Shown here piece after piece: positions 25,936 to 33,939 of a stretch of DNA of 37,386 nt. Within the stretch, counting starts at the first letter, position 1. The number at the start of each line of letters is the position of its first letter. Both the position numbers and the translations under genes were made by a program. The notes under the pieces are model-generated. The model saw nothing but the letters and a program-made list of their open reading frames with translations. It made no database searches and was not told the DNA's origin. This DNA is from Dehalococcoidia bacterium (GTDB taxonomy: Bacteria > Chloroflexota > Dehalococcoidia > UBA2979): the NCBI GenBank assembly GCA_004297315.1, contig SCTU01000205.1, forward strand, positions 1 through 37,386, read 5' to 3'.

Positions 25936-27144
25936 ATGGACTGGGCAGACACCGCGGACCAGGCGGCTTTCCGAGACGAGGTGCGTGCGCTCATCGGGGA
26001 GCGGCTCCCCGAACGCTACCGCGGCCACCGCGAGGACGCGCACTGGCAGCGGGACCGCCGCTCAGATGATCCCGCGGAGCGCGATGCGGCGATGTCATGG
26101 ACCCGCGCACTCGCGGCTCGAGGCTGGGTCGCCCCCCACTGGCCCAAGGAATACGGCGGCGCGGGGATGACGCCGATGGAGCAGTTCATCTTCAACGAGG
26201 AGATGGCGAAGGCGGGCGCGCCGCTGGCCGCCAGCCTCCACGGCGTCGCCATGCTCGGGCCCACGCTCATCATCCACGGCACGCCCGAGCAACGACAGGA
26301 GCATCTCCCGAAGATCCTCAGTGCCGAGGTGGTGTGGGCGCAGGGGTACTCCGAGCCGGGCGCGGGTTCGGACCTCGCTTCCCTACAGACGCGGGCTGTC
26401 CGCGACGGGGACGAGTACGTGTTGAACGGGCAGAAGATCTGGACCTCGGGCGCGAATACGGCAGACTGGCTCTTCACGATCGTCCGGACCAACCCGGACG
26501 CGCCCAAGCATCGCGGGATCTCGTTCCTGATGGCGGACTTGAAGACCCCGGGGATATCGGTGCGCCCCATCATCAACATGGCATGGGGAGACGACCTGAA
26601 CGAGACCTTCTTCGAGGATGCACGGGTGCCTGTCCGGAACCTCGTCGGCGAGGAGGACCGCGGCTGGTATGTCGGGATGACCCTTCTGGACTTCGAGCGG
26701 TCGGGCATATCGAGCGCCGTCGGGACGCAACGCAGCATCCGCGCGCTCATCGACTACGCGGCCGGAGAGGGCCGGCACCAGTCACGCCTGTCCACGGTCA
26801 CCTCACTCCGGGGCGAAATCGTTGACCGCATGATCGAGTGCGAGGTCTCCTATCAGTTCTCGCTGAGGATTGTTTCGATGCAAAACGCGGGACTCGTGCC
26901 GAACTACGAAGCCTCGTGCGCGAAGCTGTTCAACTCAGAACTCGGACAGCGCATCGCGCGCACCGGCACCAAGGTCTTCGGCCTGTACAGCAACCTGTGG
27001 GCCGGTGACGACGTCAGGAGCCCGATGCGAGGCGCGCACACGCACGCTTATGTCTCGTCGATCCCATCGACGCTGGCAGGAGGATCGAGCGAGATCCAGC
27101 GAAACATCATCGCGACTCGGGGGCTTGGACTGCCTCGGGGCTAG
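25936..27144 (+). CDS. Acyl-CoA dehydrogenase family protein
   Basis: The 402-residue flavoenzyme has the family core: YSEPGAGSDLASLQTRAVRDGDEYVLNGQKIWTSGANTADW (FAD/substrate contacts) and a C-terminal STLAGGSSEIQRNIIATRGLGLPRG. It should oxidise an acyl-CoA to the 2-enoyl-CoA and pass electrons to an electron-transfer flavoprotein. The C-terminal GGSSEIQ type lacks the Glu of the medium-chain YEGT motif, so the catalytic base lies elsewhere and the substrate class is open. GGAGGAGA precedes ATG 25936. It closes the catabolic run and provides the substrate type used by the hydratase at 18289. Confidence 0.92.
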   Translation: MDWADTADQAAFRDEVRALIGERLPERYRGHREDAHWQRDRRSDDPAERDAAMSWTRALAARGWVAPHWPKEYGGAGMTPMEQFIFNEEMAKAGAPLAASLHGVAMLGPTLIIHGTPEQRQEHLPKILSAEVVWAQGYSEPGAGSDLASLQTRAVRDGDEYVLNGQKIWTSGANTADWLFTIVRTNPDAPKHRGISFLMADLKTPGISVRPIINMAWGDDLNETFFEDARVPVRNLVGEEDRGWYVGMTLLDFERSGISSAVGTQRSIRALIDYAAGEGRHQSRLSTVTSLRGEIVDRMIECEVSYQFSLRIVSMQNAGLVPNYEASCAKLFNSELGQRIARTGTKVFGLYSNLWAGDDVRSPMRGAHTHAYVSSIPSTLAGGSSEIQRNIIATRGLGLPRG

Positions 27145-27240
27145 CGCGAAGCCGCGCCACCCTGACGACGCCCGGCAGCCAGCGCGGCGCCAGCTCTCAA
27201 CACCGAATGCGGCGCGAACCGCGCTCCTCGTGCGTGTTCG

Positions 27241-28071
27241 TCAGGCGGGGCGGCGACGTTCCTCTGTCGCCTGCTCCAGGAACTCATTCCGGCAGCCGCG
27301 TGAGCAGAAGAAGTAGGTGAGCCCATCGCGTTCGCCGTTCACGGCGCGCTCCTGCTCGACGGACATTCCGCACACGGGGTCGGTGGCCATCGTGATCAGG
27401 TCCTTGAATTCGCCGTCCTCGAGCCACAGCACGCGGTCGGCGATGTCTTTGATGCGCTGGTCGTGCGACACGATCACGATGCTGCGGCCCTGCTCCTTCG
27501 CGATGCGGCGCAGCAGGCGCATGATCTCGTGCCCGATCTTCGAGTCGAGGTTCGCCGTCGGCTCGTCGGCGAGGATAAGCGCGGGGTCGTTGGCGAGCGC
27601 GCGCGCGATCGCCACGCGCTGCTTCTCCCCGCCGGACAGTTTCTCGGGCAGGAAGTCGAGGCGGTTGCCAAGGCCAAGGTCGGTCAGCGCGACCGTCGCG
27701 CGCTCGCGCGCTTCGTCTCGTTTCGCCCCCGCCAATTCTGCGACGAGCGCGACGTTCTCCAGCGCCGATAGCGCCGACAGCAGGTTGAAGTCCTGGAAGA
27801 TAAAGCCAAAGCGGGTACGGCGGATCGCCGGGAGTTGACGTTCGTCCAGCGCGGTGAGTTCGAGGCCGTCCAGTTCGATCTTGCCTTCGGTCGGCCGCAA
27901 CAGCGCGCCGAGCATCGATAACAGCGTGGTCTTCCCGGACCCCGACGGCCCCATGATCAGCACCACTTCGCCCTCCGCGACGTCAAGCGAGACGTCGCGT
28001 ACCGCCACGACTTCCGTGGGGCCGGAGCCAAAGCGCTTGCTCACGTGCGAGACTCGCAGGGTGGACGTCAT
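27241..28071 (-). CDS. ABC exporter ATPase (LolD/MacB type) with C-terminal YHS metal-binding domain
   Basis: Residues 1 to about 228 are a LolD/MacB-type ATPase: Walker A GPSGSGKTT at 41-49, Q-loop FIFQDFNLL, signature LSGGEKQR, Walker B ALILADEPTANLD and the H-loop VSHDQR. The remaining 45 residues are a YHS domain: ATDPVCGMSVEQE, then DGLTYFFCSRGCRNEFL, with the Cys ligands expected for metal binding. I do not know this fusion as a standard architecture; the YHS domain probably senses or hands over a metal (copper or similar). The start ATG overlaps the permease stop by four bases, so it is coupled to the two FtsX-type permeases upstream. The operon has a BlaI-like site in front. Confidence 0.9.
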   Translation of the reverse strand: MTSTLRVSHVSKRFGSGPTEVVAVRDVSLDVAEGEVVLIMGPSGSGKTTLLSMLGALLRPTEGKIELDGLELTALDERQLPAIRRTRFGFIFQDFNLLSALSALENVALVAELAGAKRDEARERATVALTDLGLGNRLDFLPEKLSGGEKQRVAIARALANDPALILADEPTANLDSKIGHEIMRLLRRIAKEQGRSIVIVSHDQRIKDIADRVLWLEDGEFKDLITMATDPVCGMSVEQERAVNGERDGLTYFFCSRGCRNEFLEQATEERRRPA

Positions 28072-29186
28072 CCGGCGCCTCCTTTGAATACGACCGCAGG
28101 GTCGAGGCTCGCGATCTGCCGGATCGGAAGCGCCGCGGAGAGCGCCGCAATCACCAGGGACACTCCAACGGCCTTGAACATTGACGGAGCGCTGATGGCG
28201 AGCGAGATATTCGGCAAGGCGATGGGCACCACCACCGTCAGCAACAGCGTAAGCACGAGCCCCAGCAGGAAACCGGTGACCACGATCGACAGGGCCTGGG
28301 CAACTACCGCGACGTACAGATGGACGTTCCCGGCACCGATGGCCTTCAGCATGCCGTGCTCCGCCCGGCGCGAGAACGTGGCGATGTAGACCGTGAGCGC
28401 CATCACGGCGAGGCCGATCATGAAGCCCACCAGGTTCATGATCGAGCTCACGTCCGTCATCATGTCGTTGACCAGCGCCCGCTCTGCGCGGGCGAAAGCA
28501 TCGCGTGTCTGCGCGGTGGTGCCGGGAGTACTTGCCTCCAGGCGGGCCGCGACCGCCTCAGGAGCGGCGCCAGGGGTGACCTTGACCAGCACATAGCTCA
28601 CCACGGGCGGCCCACCTCGCAACTGGGCGAAGTCCTCGAACGAGACGAATGCGATCGAGTTCGTGAAGTTCGCGGTGCCGCCCGCAAGGCCGCTGATTAT
28701 GAACTCGTGGCCAAGGACCTTCACCCGGTCACCAATCCCCACGCCCGCATCCTCCGCCACCACGCGGTCGATGATCGCCTCGCCCCGACCGGGGATGGAC
28801 TTGCCGGCTGCGATGCGCCAGGGCCCGCCCATCGTCGCGTCGGCGGGCAGTCCGATGATGTAGGCGGCGTGCCGCCCCTCGCCGACCTCGACCATGTTGG
28901 AGAGGTAGAGGATCGGTGTGACCGAGTCGACGTCCGGCAGCCCGCGCAACTCCTCCACGACGGCCGCGGGAAGCGTGGACGTCGCCATGTGCATGTTCCG
29001 CACGCCTGCTTGCGACACGAAGACATCCGCGCCCGACTCCCGCATATACGCGGTGAGACGGCGCTGCGCGCCCTCGACGATCGCGTCAAAGGAGAAGATC
29101 AAGGTGAACGCGAGAGCGACACCGCCGAGCGAAACGGCGAGACGCGCCTTGTTCTGGAGTAGATTGCGGAGCGCGTATCGGAGCAT
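28068..29186 (-). CDS. ABC exporter permease, FtsX/MacB type (second)
   Basis: The 372-residue permease has one N-terminal membrane helix (ARLAVSLGGVALAFTLIFSF), an extracytoplasmic domain of about 200 residues, and three C-terminal helices with the FtsX motif RRAEHGMLKAIGAGNVHLYV. This is the MacB/LolC-type topology used by mechanotransmitting exporters. It is a paralogue of the neighbour at 29191-30309 and should form a heterodimer with it, driven by the YHS-ATPase. The external domain has a Met/His cluster GVRNMHMATS near residue 65 that could contact metal, which is inference. The start is ATG 29186, four bases after the upstream gene. Confidence 0.87.
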   Translation of the reverse strand: MLRYALRNLLQNKARLAVSLGGVALAFTLIFSFDAIVEGAQRRLTAYMRESGADVFVSQAGVRNMHMATSTLPAAVVEELRGLPDVDSVTPILYLSNMVEVGEGRHAAYIIGLPADATMGGPWRIAAGKSIPGRGEAIIDRVVAEDAGVGIGDRVKVLGHEFIISGLAGGTANFTNSIAFVSFEDFAQLRGGPPVVSYVLVKVTPGAAPEAVAARLEASTPGTTAQTRDAFARAERALVNDMMTDVSSIMNLVGFMIGLAVMALTVYIATFSRRAEHGMLKAIGAGNVHLYVAVVAQALSIVVTGFLLGLVLTLLLTVVVPIALPNISLAISAPSMFKAVGVSLVIAALSAALPIRQIASLDPAVVFKGGAG

Positions 29187-29190
29187 CGCG

Positions 29191-30309
29191 TCAGCCTCGG
29201 AAGACGTCGGCGGGTGCCAGCCGCGCGATGAGCCACGCTGGCGCGATTGACGCGAGCACTGCGATCAGAAGGCCGCTCCCGAGACTGGCCGCCACCGTGG
29301 TCGCCTCGACGACTACGAGGAATTGCGGCCGAAGCGCCATGATCAACTGCCCCGCCCCGGCGGCAAGCAAGACGCCAAGTGCGGCCCCGACCAGGGTTGT
29401 GACCAGTGCCTGCGTCGCGACGAGCAGGTAGAGCGTCCTGTTCTCCGCGCCGATCGCCTTGAGCACGCCGTACTCGCGTCGCCGCTCCACTGCCGCCGTG
29501 TAGATCACCAGGCCGACGACCAGCGTGCCGACGAAGAAGGCAATCGTGACCATCAACAGGATCGGGGCGTTGAAGAGCTTCCCCATGAGCGCCTCGTCGT
29601 TGGCGATCATCTGCCTCTTCGACAACGAGTTCGTCCCGGGCACGTCGCGCAGCCGCCCGAGGAGCGCCACGTCCGATGACCCTCGAGCGGGCTCAACGAA
29701 CAGGAAGCTGGCTGTACCGGGAGACACCGACAAGAGGCCTTCGAGGGCGCCCTTCCGGACGAAGAGGTAGTCGACCACGAAGCTGCTGGTCCCGCGCGAG
29801 AGCCCGACGAGTGTGAACGTGCGTCCAAGGAGTGAGAAGCGGTCTCCGACGTGCATGCCGTGACGGCTGGCAAGGACCCGGTCAAAGACGGCTTCATCGT
29901 CCGCAGCCGGGACGCGCCCTTCGCTCAGAAACCACGGTCCGCCGCCGCGCTCTGTCTCATAGCCGATGAGGTACACAGGCTGCTTACGGCCGTGGAGGTC
30001 GAGGATGGCAAACTGCGCGAGGACCGGCGTTACGCGGGCGACGCCATCGATGCGCTGGACAGCCTCATCCGTCCCTGCGGGCAACAGTGAGGTGGTCGCG
30101 AGCAGGTTGCCCACACCCTGCTGAGCCACAACGATCGAGCCGGGCATATGTTCCTGGTAAAGGCCCACCTGGCGGTACATCCCGCCTCGCAGCCCGCTGA
30201 GCAGCACCACGAGCGTCACGGCGAGCGCGACGCCTGCCACACTCAGCCCCAGGCGGGTCCGATTCCGGAGCAGGTTCCGGCTCGCCACGAACAACGTGCG
30301 ACTCGTCAT
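29191..30309 (-). CDS. ABC exporter permease, FtsX/MacB type (first)
   Basis: The 372-residue permease has the same layout as its neighbour: an N-terminal helix (RLGLSVAGVALAVTLVVLL), a large external domain and three C-terminal helices with ERRREYGVLKAIGAENRTLYLLVA. It heads the exporter operon (permease, permease, ATPase-YHS). ATG 30309 lies only nine bases below a BlaI-like palindrome (30319-30336), which would place the operator over the promoter or transcription start. Substrate is unknown; context suggests metal or a metal-damaged envelope component. Confidence 0.87.
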   Translation of the reverse strand: MTSRTLFVASRNLLRNRTRLGLSVAGVALAVTLVVLLSGLRGGMYRQVGLYQEHMPGSIVVAQQGVGNLLATTSLLPAGTDEAVQRIDGVARVTPVLAQFAILDLHGRKQPVYLIGYETERGGGPWFLSEGRVPAADDEAVFDRVLASRHGMHVGDRFSLLGRTFTLVGLSRGTSSFVVDYLFVRKGALEGLLSVSPGTASFLFVEPARGSSDVALLGRLRDVPGTNSLSKRQMIANDEALMGKLFNAPILLMVTIAFFVGTLVVGLVIYTAAVERRREYGVLKAIGAENRTLYLLVATQALVTTLVGAALGVLLAAGAGQLIMALRPQFLVVVEATTVAASLGSGLLIAVLASIAPAWLIARLAPADVFRG

Positions 30310-30318
30310 CCTCCTGAT

Positions 30319-30336
30319 ACTACAGCGTGAAGTAGG
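30319..30336. promoter_or_regulatory. BlaI-like palindrome, exporter operon
   Basis: ACTAC-AGCGTGAA-GTAGG fits the pattern ACTAC-N8-GTAGT with one base off in the right arm. It lies directly upstream of the first permease of the YHS-ABC exporter operon. It has the same geometry as the sites near 30458, 33856, 35098 and 36384. Confidence 0.5.
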
Positions 30337-30457
30337 TCACCACGGAATCTGGGGCGTTCGCCCCATCTGACGATGTGGCACAGGTAGGCGAACGTCCTCC
30401 TCTTCAAAGGACTTAGGCCCACGCATCAGCCGGTGACAGTGTGCGACGATGTCATCT

Positions 30458-30475
30458 ACTACGGTATGTCGTGGC
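30458..30475. promoter_or_regulatory. BlaI-like palindrome, Met-rich gene
   Basis: ACTAC-GGTATGTC-GTGGC has a perfect left arm and a weak right arm of the ACTAC-N8-GTAGT pattern. It lies 55 bases upstream of the Met/His-rich protein gene at 30531. Read on the minus strand it shares the longer block CCACGAC-N4-CGTAGTA with the site at 35098. Confidence 0.5.
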
Positions 30476-30530
30476 CTTGCCTCGACACCCGCGCCCTGTG
30501 GGCGCGCGTTCTGGCTGAAAGAGGTGACCC

Positions 30531-30920
30531 ATGGACACACGTGCCCGCGCGATCGTCGGCGTCCTCGGGGCGACGGTCATCGTCCTGGCCGTTGCGCTGG
30601 TCGTGGTGATCGCCCGCGACGATGACGGCAGCACCGCCATGCACGGAGGCACCACGACCCCCTCGATGGGCATGATGCGGGCCATGGGCAACATGGACTC
30701 TGACGCCATGCTCACCCACATGCGCGATGTGCTGGGCAATGACGGATACCAGCGCATGCTCAAGCACATGCAGGGACACCGCGCGGGCGGGCCGATGGCA
30801 GGCGATCCGGCCATCGACGGGATGATGCACCAGATGATGGACGGGATGATGCAGCAGATGCCGGACGACAGCGGCGGCATGATGCCGCGCGCCACTGGCA
30901 CACCGACGGCGACACGCTAG
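30531..30920 (+). CDS. Met/His-rich exported or membrane-anchored protein, probably metal-binding
   Basis: The 129-residue protein has an N-terminal hydrophobic segment (IVGVLGATVIVLAVALVVVIA) and a mature part full of methionine and histidine: SMGMMRAMGNMDSDAM, then HMRDVL, HMQGH and the tail GMMHQMMDGMMQQMPDD. Spaced Met and MxxM groups are typical of periplasmic Cu(I)-binding proteins. No named family is recognised. The gene sits between the YHS-ABC exporter and copA and has a BlaI-like site upstream. ATG 30531 follows AAAGAGG. A hairpin at 30920-30937 follows its stop. Confidence 0.8.
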   Translation: MDTRARAIVGVLGATVIVLAVALVVVIARDDDGSTAMHGGTTTPSMGMMRAMGNMDSDAMLTHMRDVLGNDGYQRMLKHMQGHRAGGPMAGDPAIDGMMHQMMDGMMQQMPDDSGGMMPRATGTPTATR

Positions 30921-30937
30921 CCTCGGCCGGCTGAGGC
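30920..30937. terminator. Hairpin after the Met-rich gene
   Basis: GCCTCGG at 30920-30926 pairs with CTGAGGC at 30931-30937 (one G-U pair) around a CCGG loop, overlapping the last base of the stop codon. No T-tract follows, so termination is inferred from position. The rest of the gap to copA (30938-31177) holds a 63-codon frame with no recognisable product and nothing else I can support. Confidence 0.4.
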
Positions 30938-31177
30938 ATGGAGACACCTCGAGTGGACGCGAGGACGACGGACGTCGAAGCCCCCCGGCAGATTTGCCCG
31001 GACAGCAGCCGTCGCAATCCTGCCTTTGAACGCGTCTCGGCCCGCTCCGTCGAAGCCTTCGTGACGGAACAGGGGTTGTTGGACCTCGGCGGCATCCGAG
31101 CAGCCTCACTGGACGCAGCGAGGAACTGACCGTCCGTACGGCTCAGCCGGCTGCGTGACCCTGCAGTCGTGGCCGGG

Positions 31178-33325
31178 TCAGGCCACTTTCTTCCGCTTCA
31201 GTAGTGCGGAATTCACGATGACCGACAGCGAACTAAGGGCCATCGCGGCCGCCGCGATGATGGGGTTGAGCAGGCCGATTGCCGCGACGGGGATCGCTGC
31301 GCTGTTGTAGGCGAGCGCCCAGAACAGGTTCTGTTTGATCTTGAGCATCGTCGCGCGAGAGAGGCGAATGCTCGTCACGACGTCACGCACATCGTCCTTG
31401 ATCAGGATGATGCCGCCCGTCTCTTTGGCCACGTCCGACCCGGACCCGATGGCTATGCCGATGTCGGCGGTCGCGAGGGCGGGCGCGTCGTTCACGCCGT
31501 CCCCGACCATCGCGACGACCTCGCCCGTACGCTGCATCCCGCGGATGACCTCGGCCTTATCCGCCGGCAGGACCTCGGCGATGACACGCTCGATCCCGAG
31601 CTCCGCAGCGATCGCCTGCGCCGTCCGCGGGTTGTCGCCGCTGAGCATCACGATGCCGATCCGGTCCTGGCGCAGGGCGTCGATGGCTTCGCGCGCCTCG
31701 GGTTTGATCGTGTCGGCGACGGCGATGATACCCGCGAGTACGCCGTCGACCGCGAGTAGCATCGCAGTCTTGCCCTGCACCTCGAGGCCGGCCATGGTCT
31801 TCTCGGCCGCGGCGGGATCAATGCCCTCGCGGGTCAGCAGGCGCCGGTTCCCCATCAGGATCGCGTGGCCGTCGCCGCTCCCACGGATCCCGTGCCCCGC
31901 GATGGCCTCGAAGCCGGACACGGCGGGCACATCCAGCCCGCGGTGCGTCGCCGCCTGGACGATGGCGCGCGCGAGCGGATGCTCGGAGCCGGCCTCCACC
32001 GCAGCGGCGAAGCGGAGCAGGTCCTGCTCGGAGACGCCGGCCAGCGGCACGACGTCGGTCACGGCGGGTTCGCCTCGCGTCAAGGTGCCTGTCTTGTCGA
32101 ATACCACCGTGGTGATCTTCTGCGCGCGCTCGAGGATTTCGGCGCCCCGGATCAGGATCCCGGCGTCGGCGGCCTTGCCGACGCCGACCATCAGAGCCGC
32201 TGGGGTGGCAATGCCGAGCGCGCAAGGACAGGCGATGATCAGGACGGCGACAAAGGCGAGCAGCCCCTTCGGGAACTCACCGGCGATCCACCACCCGCCG
32301 AACGCCAGCACAGCGATGCCCACGACGGCGGGGACGAAATACTGCACCACCTGGTCAGCGAGGCGCTGCACCTGTGCCGTGCTCGACTGCGCCTCTTCGA
32401 CCAGGCGCACGATCTGCGCGAGCGCGGTGTCCGAGCCGATCCGCGTCGCCCGGACCCGCAGCATGCCGGTCTGGTTGAGCGTGCCGCCGATCACCGAGCC
32501 ACCCTCGGCCTTTTCGACAGGCATCGACTCACCGGTCAGCATCGACTCGTCGACGGCCGAACGCCCCTCGACGACCGTGGCGTCGGTCGCGATCTTCTCG
32601 CCCGGCCGCACGACGAGGACTTCGTCGACCATGATCGACTCTGCCGGGATCTCTACCTCGGCCCCGTCGCGGACGACGTGTGCCGTCGCCGGCCGCAGGT
32701 CCATCAGCTTTCGGACGGCCGCCGAGGAGCGCGTCTTGATGACCTCCTCCATGTACTTGCCAAGTAGCACGAAGGCGATGATCACCGCCGAGACTTCAAA
32801 GTAGACGTCTCGTTCCTCGATGGACACCGGCAGCACGCGCGGGAAGAACACCACAAAGACGCTATAGACGTACGCCGTCGTCGTGCCGAGGGCGATGAGG
32901 AAGTCCATGTTGATGTTGCGGGTCCGGATCGCCGTCCAACTGCCCTTGTAGAAGGACCAGCCGCCAATGAACTGGACGGGCGTGACGAGGATGAACAGCC
33001 AGCGGCCCCACGTGAACCATGGCAACGCCGGGATCGGCGCCCAGGTCACAATGGTCGCGCCGGCCGCGAGCGCGATGAAGGCGCCGGCTCGGAGGATGGC
33101 GATGGCGACCACGCCGGTCAGCGCGATCGTGACGCGCCTCCGCATCGCCTTGATCTCAGTCTCGGGCGATTCGAAGGTGCGCAGACAGGTCGGGCTGCAG
33201 AAGTAGTAGGTGCGGCCGTTGCGCTCGGCGGTGAGCGCCGTCGACTTCTCGATCACCATGCCGCAGATCGGATCTTTCGCCATCCCGCTCGCGGCAGGCG
33301 GTGACTGCACCGGCGAGATGGTCAT
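31178..33325 (-). CDS. copA: Copper-exporting P1B-type ATPase with N-terminal YHS domain (CopA type)
   Basis: The 715-residue pump opens with a YHS domain (KDPICGMVIEKST, then TYYFCSPTCLRTFE) in place of the usual HMA domain. The P-type core shows the actuator TGES, the CPC in IIACPCALGIATP, the phosphorylation motif DKTGTLT, the HP in EHPLA and GDGVNDAPALATADIGIAIG. The transmembrane signatures YN-x4-P (YNSAAIPVAA) and M-x2-SS (MALSSLSVIVN) mark the Cu(I)-specific P1B-1 subgroup. It should export Cu(I) from the cytoplasm at the cost of ATP. The start is ATG 33325; an internal ATG at 33283 (MAKDP) is also possible. It lies downstream of the YHS, SHOCT and DoxX genes, and its control may come from the sites at 33856 and 35098. 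Confidence 0.95.
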   Translation of the reverse strand: MTISPVQSPPAASGMAKDPICGMVIEKSTALTAERNGRTYYFCSPTCLRTFESPETEIKAMRRRVTIALTGVVAIAILRAGAFIALAAGATIVTWAPIPALPWFTWGRWLFILVTPVQFIGGWSFYKGSWTAIRTRNINMDFLIALGTTTAYVYSVFVVFFPRVLPVSIEERDVYFEVSAVIIAFVLLGKYMEEVIKTRSSAAVRKLMDLRPATAHVVRDGAEVEIPAESIMVDEVLVVRPGEKIATDATVVEGRSAVDESMLTGESMPVEKAEGGSVIGGTLNQTGMLRVRATRIGSDTALAQIVRLVEEAQSSTAQVQRLADQVVQYFVPAVVGIAVLAFGGWWIAGEFPKGLLAFVAVLIIACPCALGIATPAALMVGVGKAADAGILIRGAEILERAQKITTVVFDKTGTLTRGEPAVTDVVPLAGVSEQDLLRFAAAVEAGSEHPLARAIVQAATHRGLDVPAVSGFEAIAGHGIRGSGDGHAILMGNRRLLTREGIDPAAAEKTMAGLEVQGKTAMLLAVDGVLAGIIAVADTIKPEAREAIDALRQDRIGIVMLSGDNPRTAQAIAAELGIERVIAEVLPADKAEVIRGMQRTGEVVAMVGDGVNDAPALATADIGIAIGSGSDVAKETGGIILIKDDVRDVVTSIRLSRATMLKIKQNLFWALAYNSAAIPVAAIGLLNPIIAAAAMALSSLSVIVNSALLKRKKVA

Positions 33326-33413
33326 CGGTCACCCAGCCGCGAGGTGGCCCGAGGCGTGGTTGCGCGGGCGACCGGGCGGGGCGGCCGCATCGCGAGGGGC
33401 CTGGCACATCTGG

Positions 33414-33560
33414 TCATTTCTTGATGTACCGCCCCGGGTCCTGCTGGAACTGACGCGCACACGAGTCACTACAGAAGTAGTACGTCTTGCCTTGCCACTC
33501 AGTCGACGCCGCGGCCGACTTGGGCTCCACATTCATCCCGCAGACAGGATCACGCGCCAC
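33414..33560 (-). CDS. Stand-alone YHS-domain protein (48 residues)
   Basis: This short gene begins at GTG 33560, three bases after the SHOCT gene's stop, and encodes one YHS domain: ARDPVCGMNVEPKSA followed by KTYYFCSDSCARQFQQDP. The DPVCGM and FCS-x2-C elements match those in the copA N-terminus and in the exporter ATPase. It probably acts as a small cytoplasmic metal-binding protein or chaperone for the pump. The coding frame is supported by the perfect domain and the tight packing with its neighbours. Confidence 0.85.
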   Translation of the reverse strand: MARDPVCGMNVEPKSAAASTEWQGKTYYFCSDSCARQFQQDPGRYIKK

Positions 33561-33563
33561 CGC

Positions 33564-33833
33564 TCACCGTCCCTTCCCGCGTTCGGGCTGCTCGCCGAGG
33601 TCTGCGACGATCTGCAGATAGCGCTCGCGGTCGAGGTCACCTCTCGCGTAAGCGCGGCGGGCGATCTCCAATGCGTCATGGTCGGGAGGGGGCGGTGGCG
33701 GCGCGTCGTGACGGCGCCCGAGTTGCGTGGCGATCCACCACCCACCGATCAACAGCGGCAGCCACATGACTGCCATCATGAAGGTCATCCAGAGCCACGC
33801 CCAGCCGCCGAAATCGCCATTCCAATACCACAT
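33564..33833 (-). CDS. SHOCT-domain small membrane protein
   Basis: The 89-residue protein has one membrane helix (WMTFMMAVMWLPLLIGGWWIA) after a Trp-rich start (MWYWNGDFGGWAW). A proline linker follows and a SHOCT motif at the C-terminus (DALEIARRAYARGDLDRERYLQIVADL). SHOCT peptides often accompany membrane and metal-stress genes; the molecular role is unknown. ATG 33833 has GGAG seven bases upstream; the longer open frame to 33914 would cover the palindrome at 33856. The YHS gene follows after three bases. Confidence 0.85.
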   Translation of the reverse strand: MWYWNGDFGGWAWLWMTFMMAVMWLPLLIGGWWIATQLGRRHDAPPPPPPDHDALEIARRAYARGDLDRERYLQIVADLGEQPERGKGR

Positions 33834-33855
33834 GGCTGCGCTCCGATGTCTTGCT

Positions 33856-33873
33856 CCTACAGGCCATAGTAGT
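33856..33873. promoter_or_regulatory. BlaI-like palindrome, SHOCT/YHS/copA genes
   Basis: CCTAC-AGGCCATA-GTAGT fits ACTAC-N8-GTAGT with one base off in the left arm. It lies 22 bases upstream of the SHOCT gene and could serve the SHOCT, YHS and copA genes as an internal control point. Confidence 0.5.
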
Positions 33874-33939
33874 CGGCTCAACTGGCGCCCGGTCAGGGAC
33901 GTTTGACCCACCAATCATGGGACATCCGGCTACCGGCGA

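Noticed and set aside
30938..31129. 63-codon frame between the Met-rich gene and copA
   Set aside because: No ribosome site or recognisable product; it starts right at the end of a hairpin.
31156..31180. TGACCC/GGGTCA inverted repeat at the end of copA
   Set aside because: The six-base stem overlaps the stop codon and has no T-tract; too weak to call a terminator.
31335..32804. 489-codon plus-strand frame opposite copA
   Set aside because: It is antisense to a clear copper ATPase, and its product is Ser/Ala/Thr/Arg-rich without domains, as expected from high-GC mirror frames.
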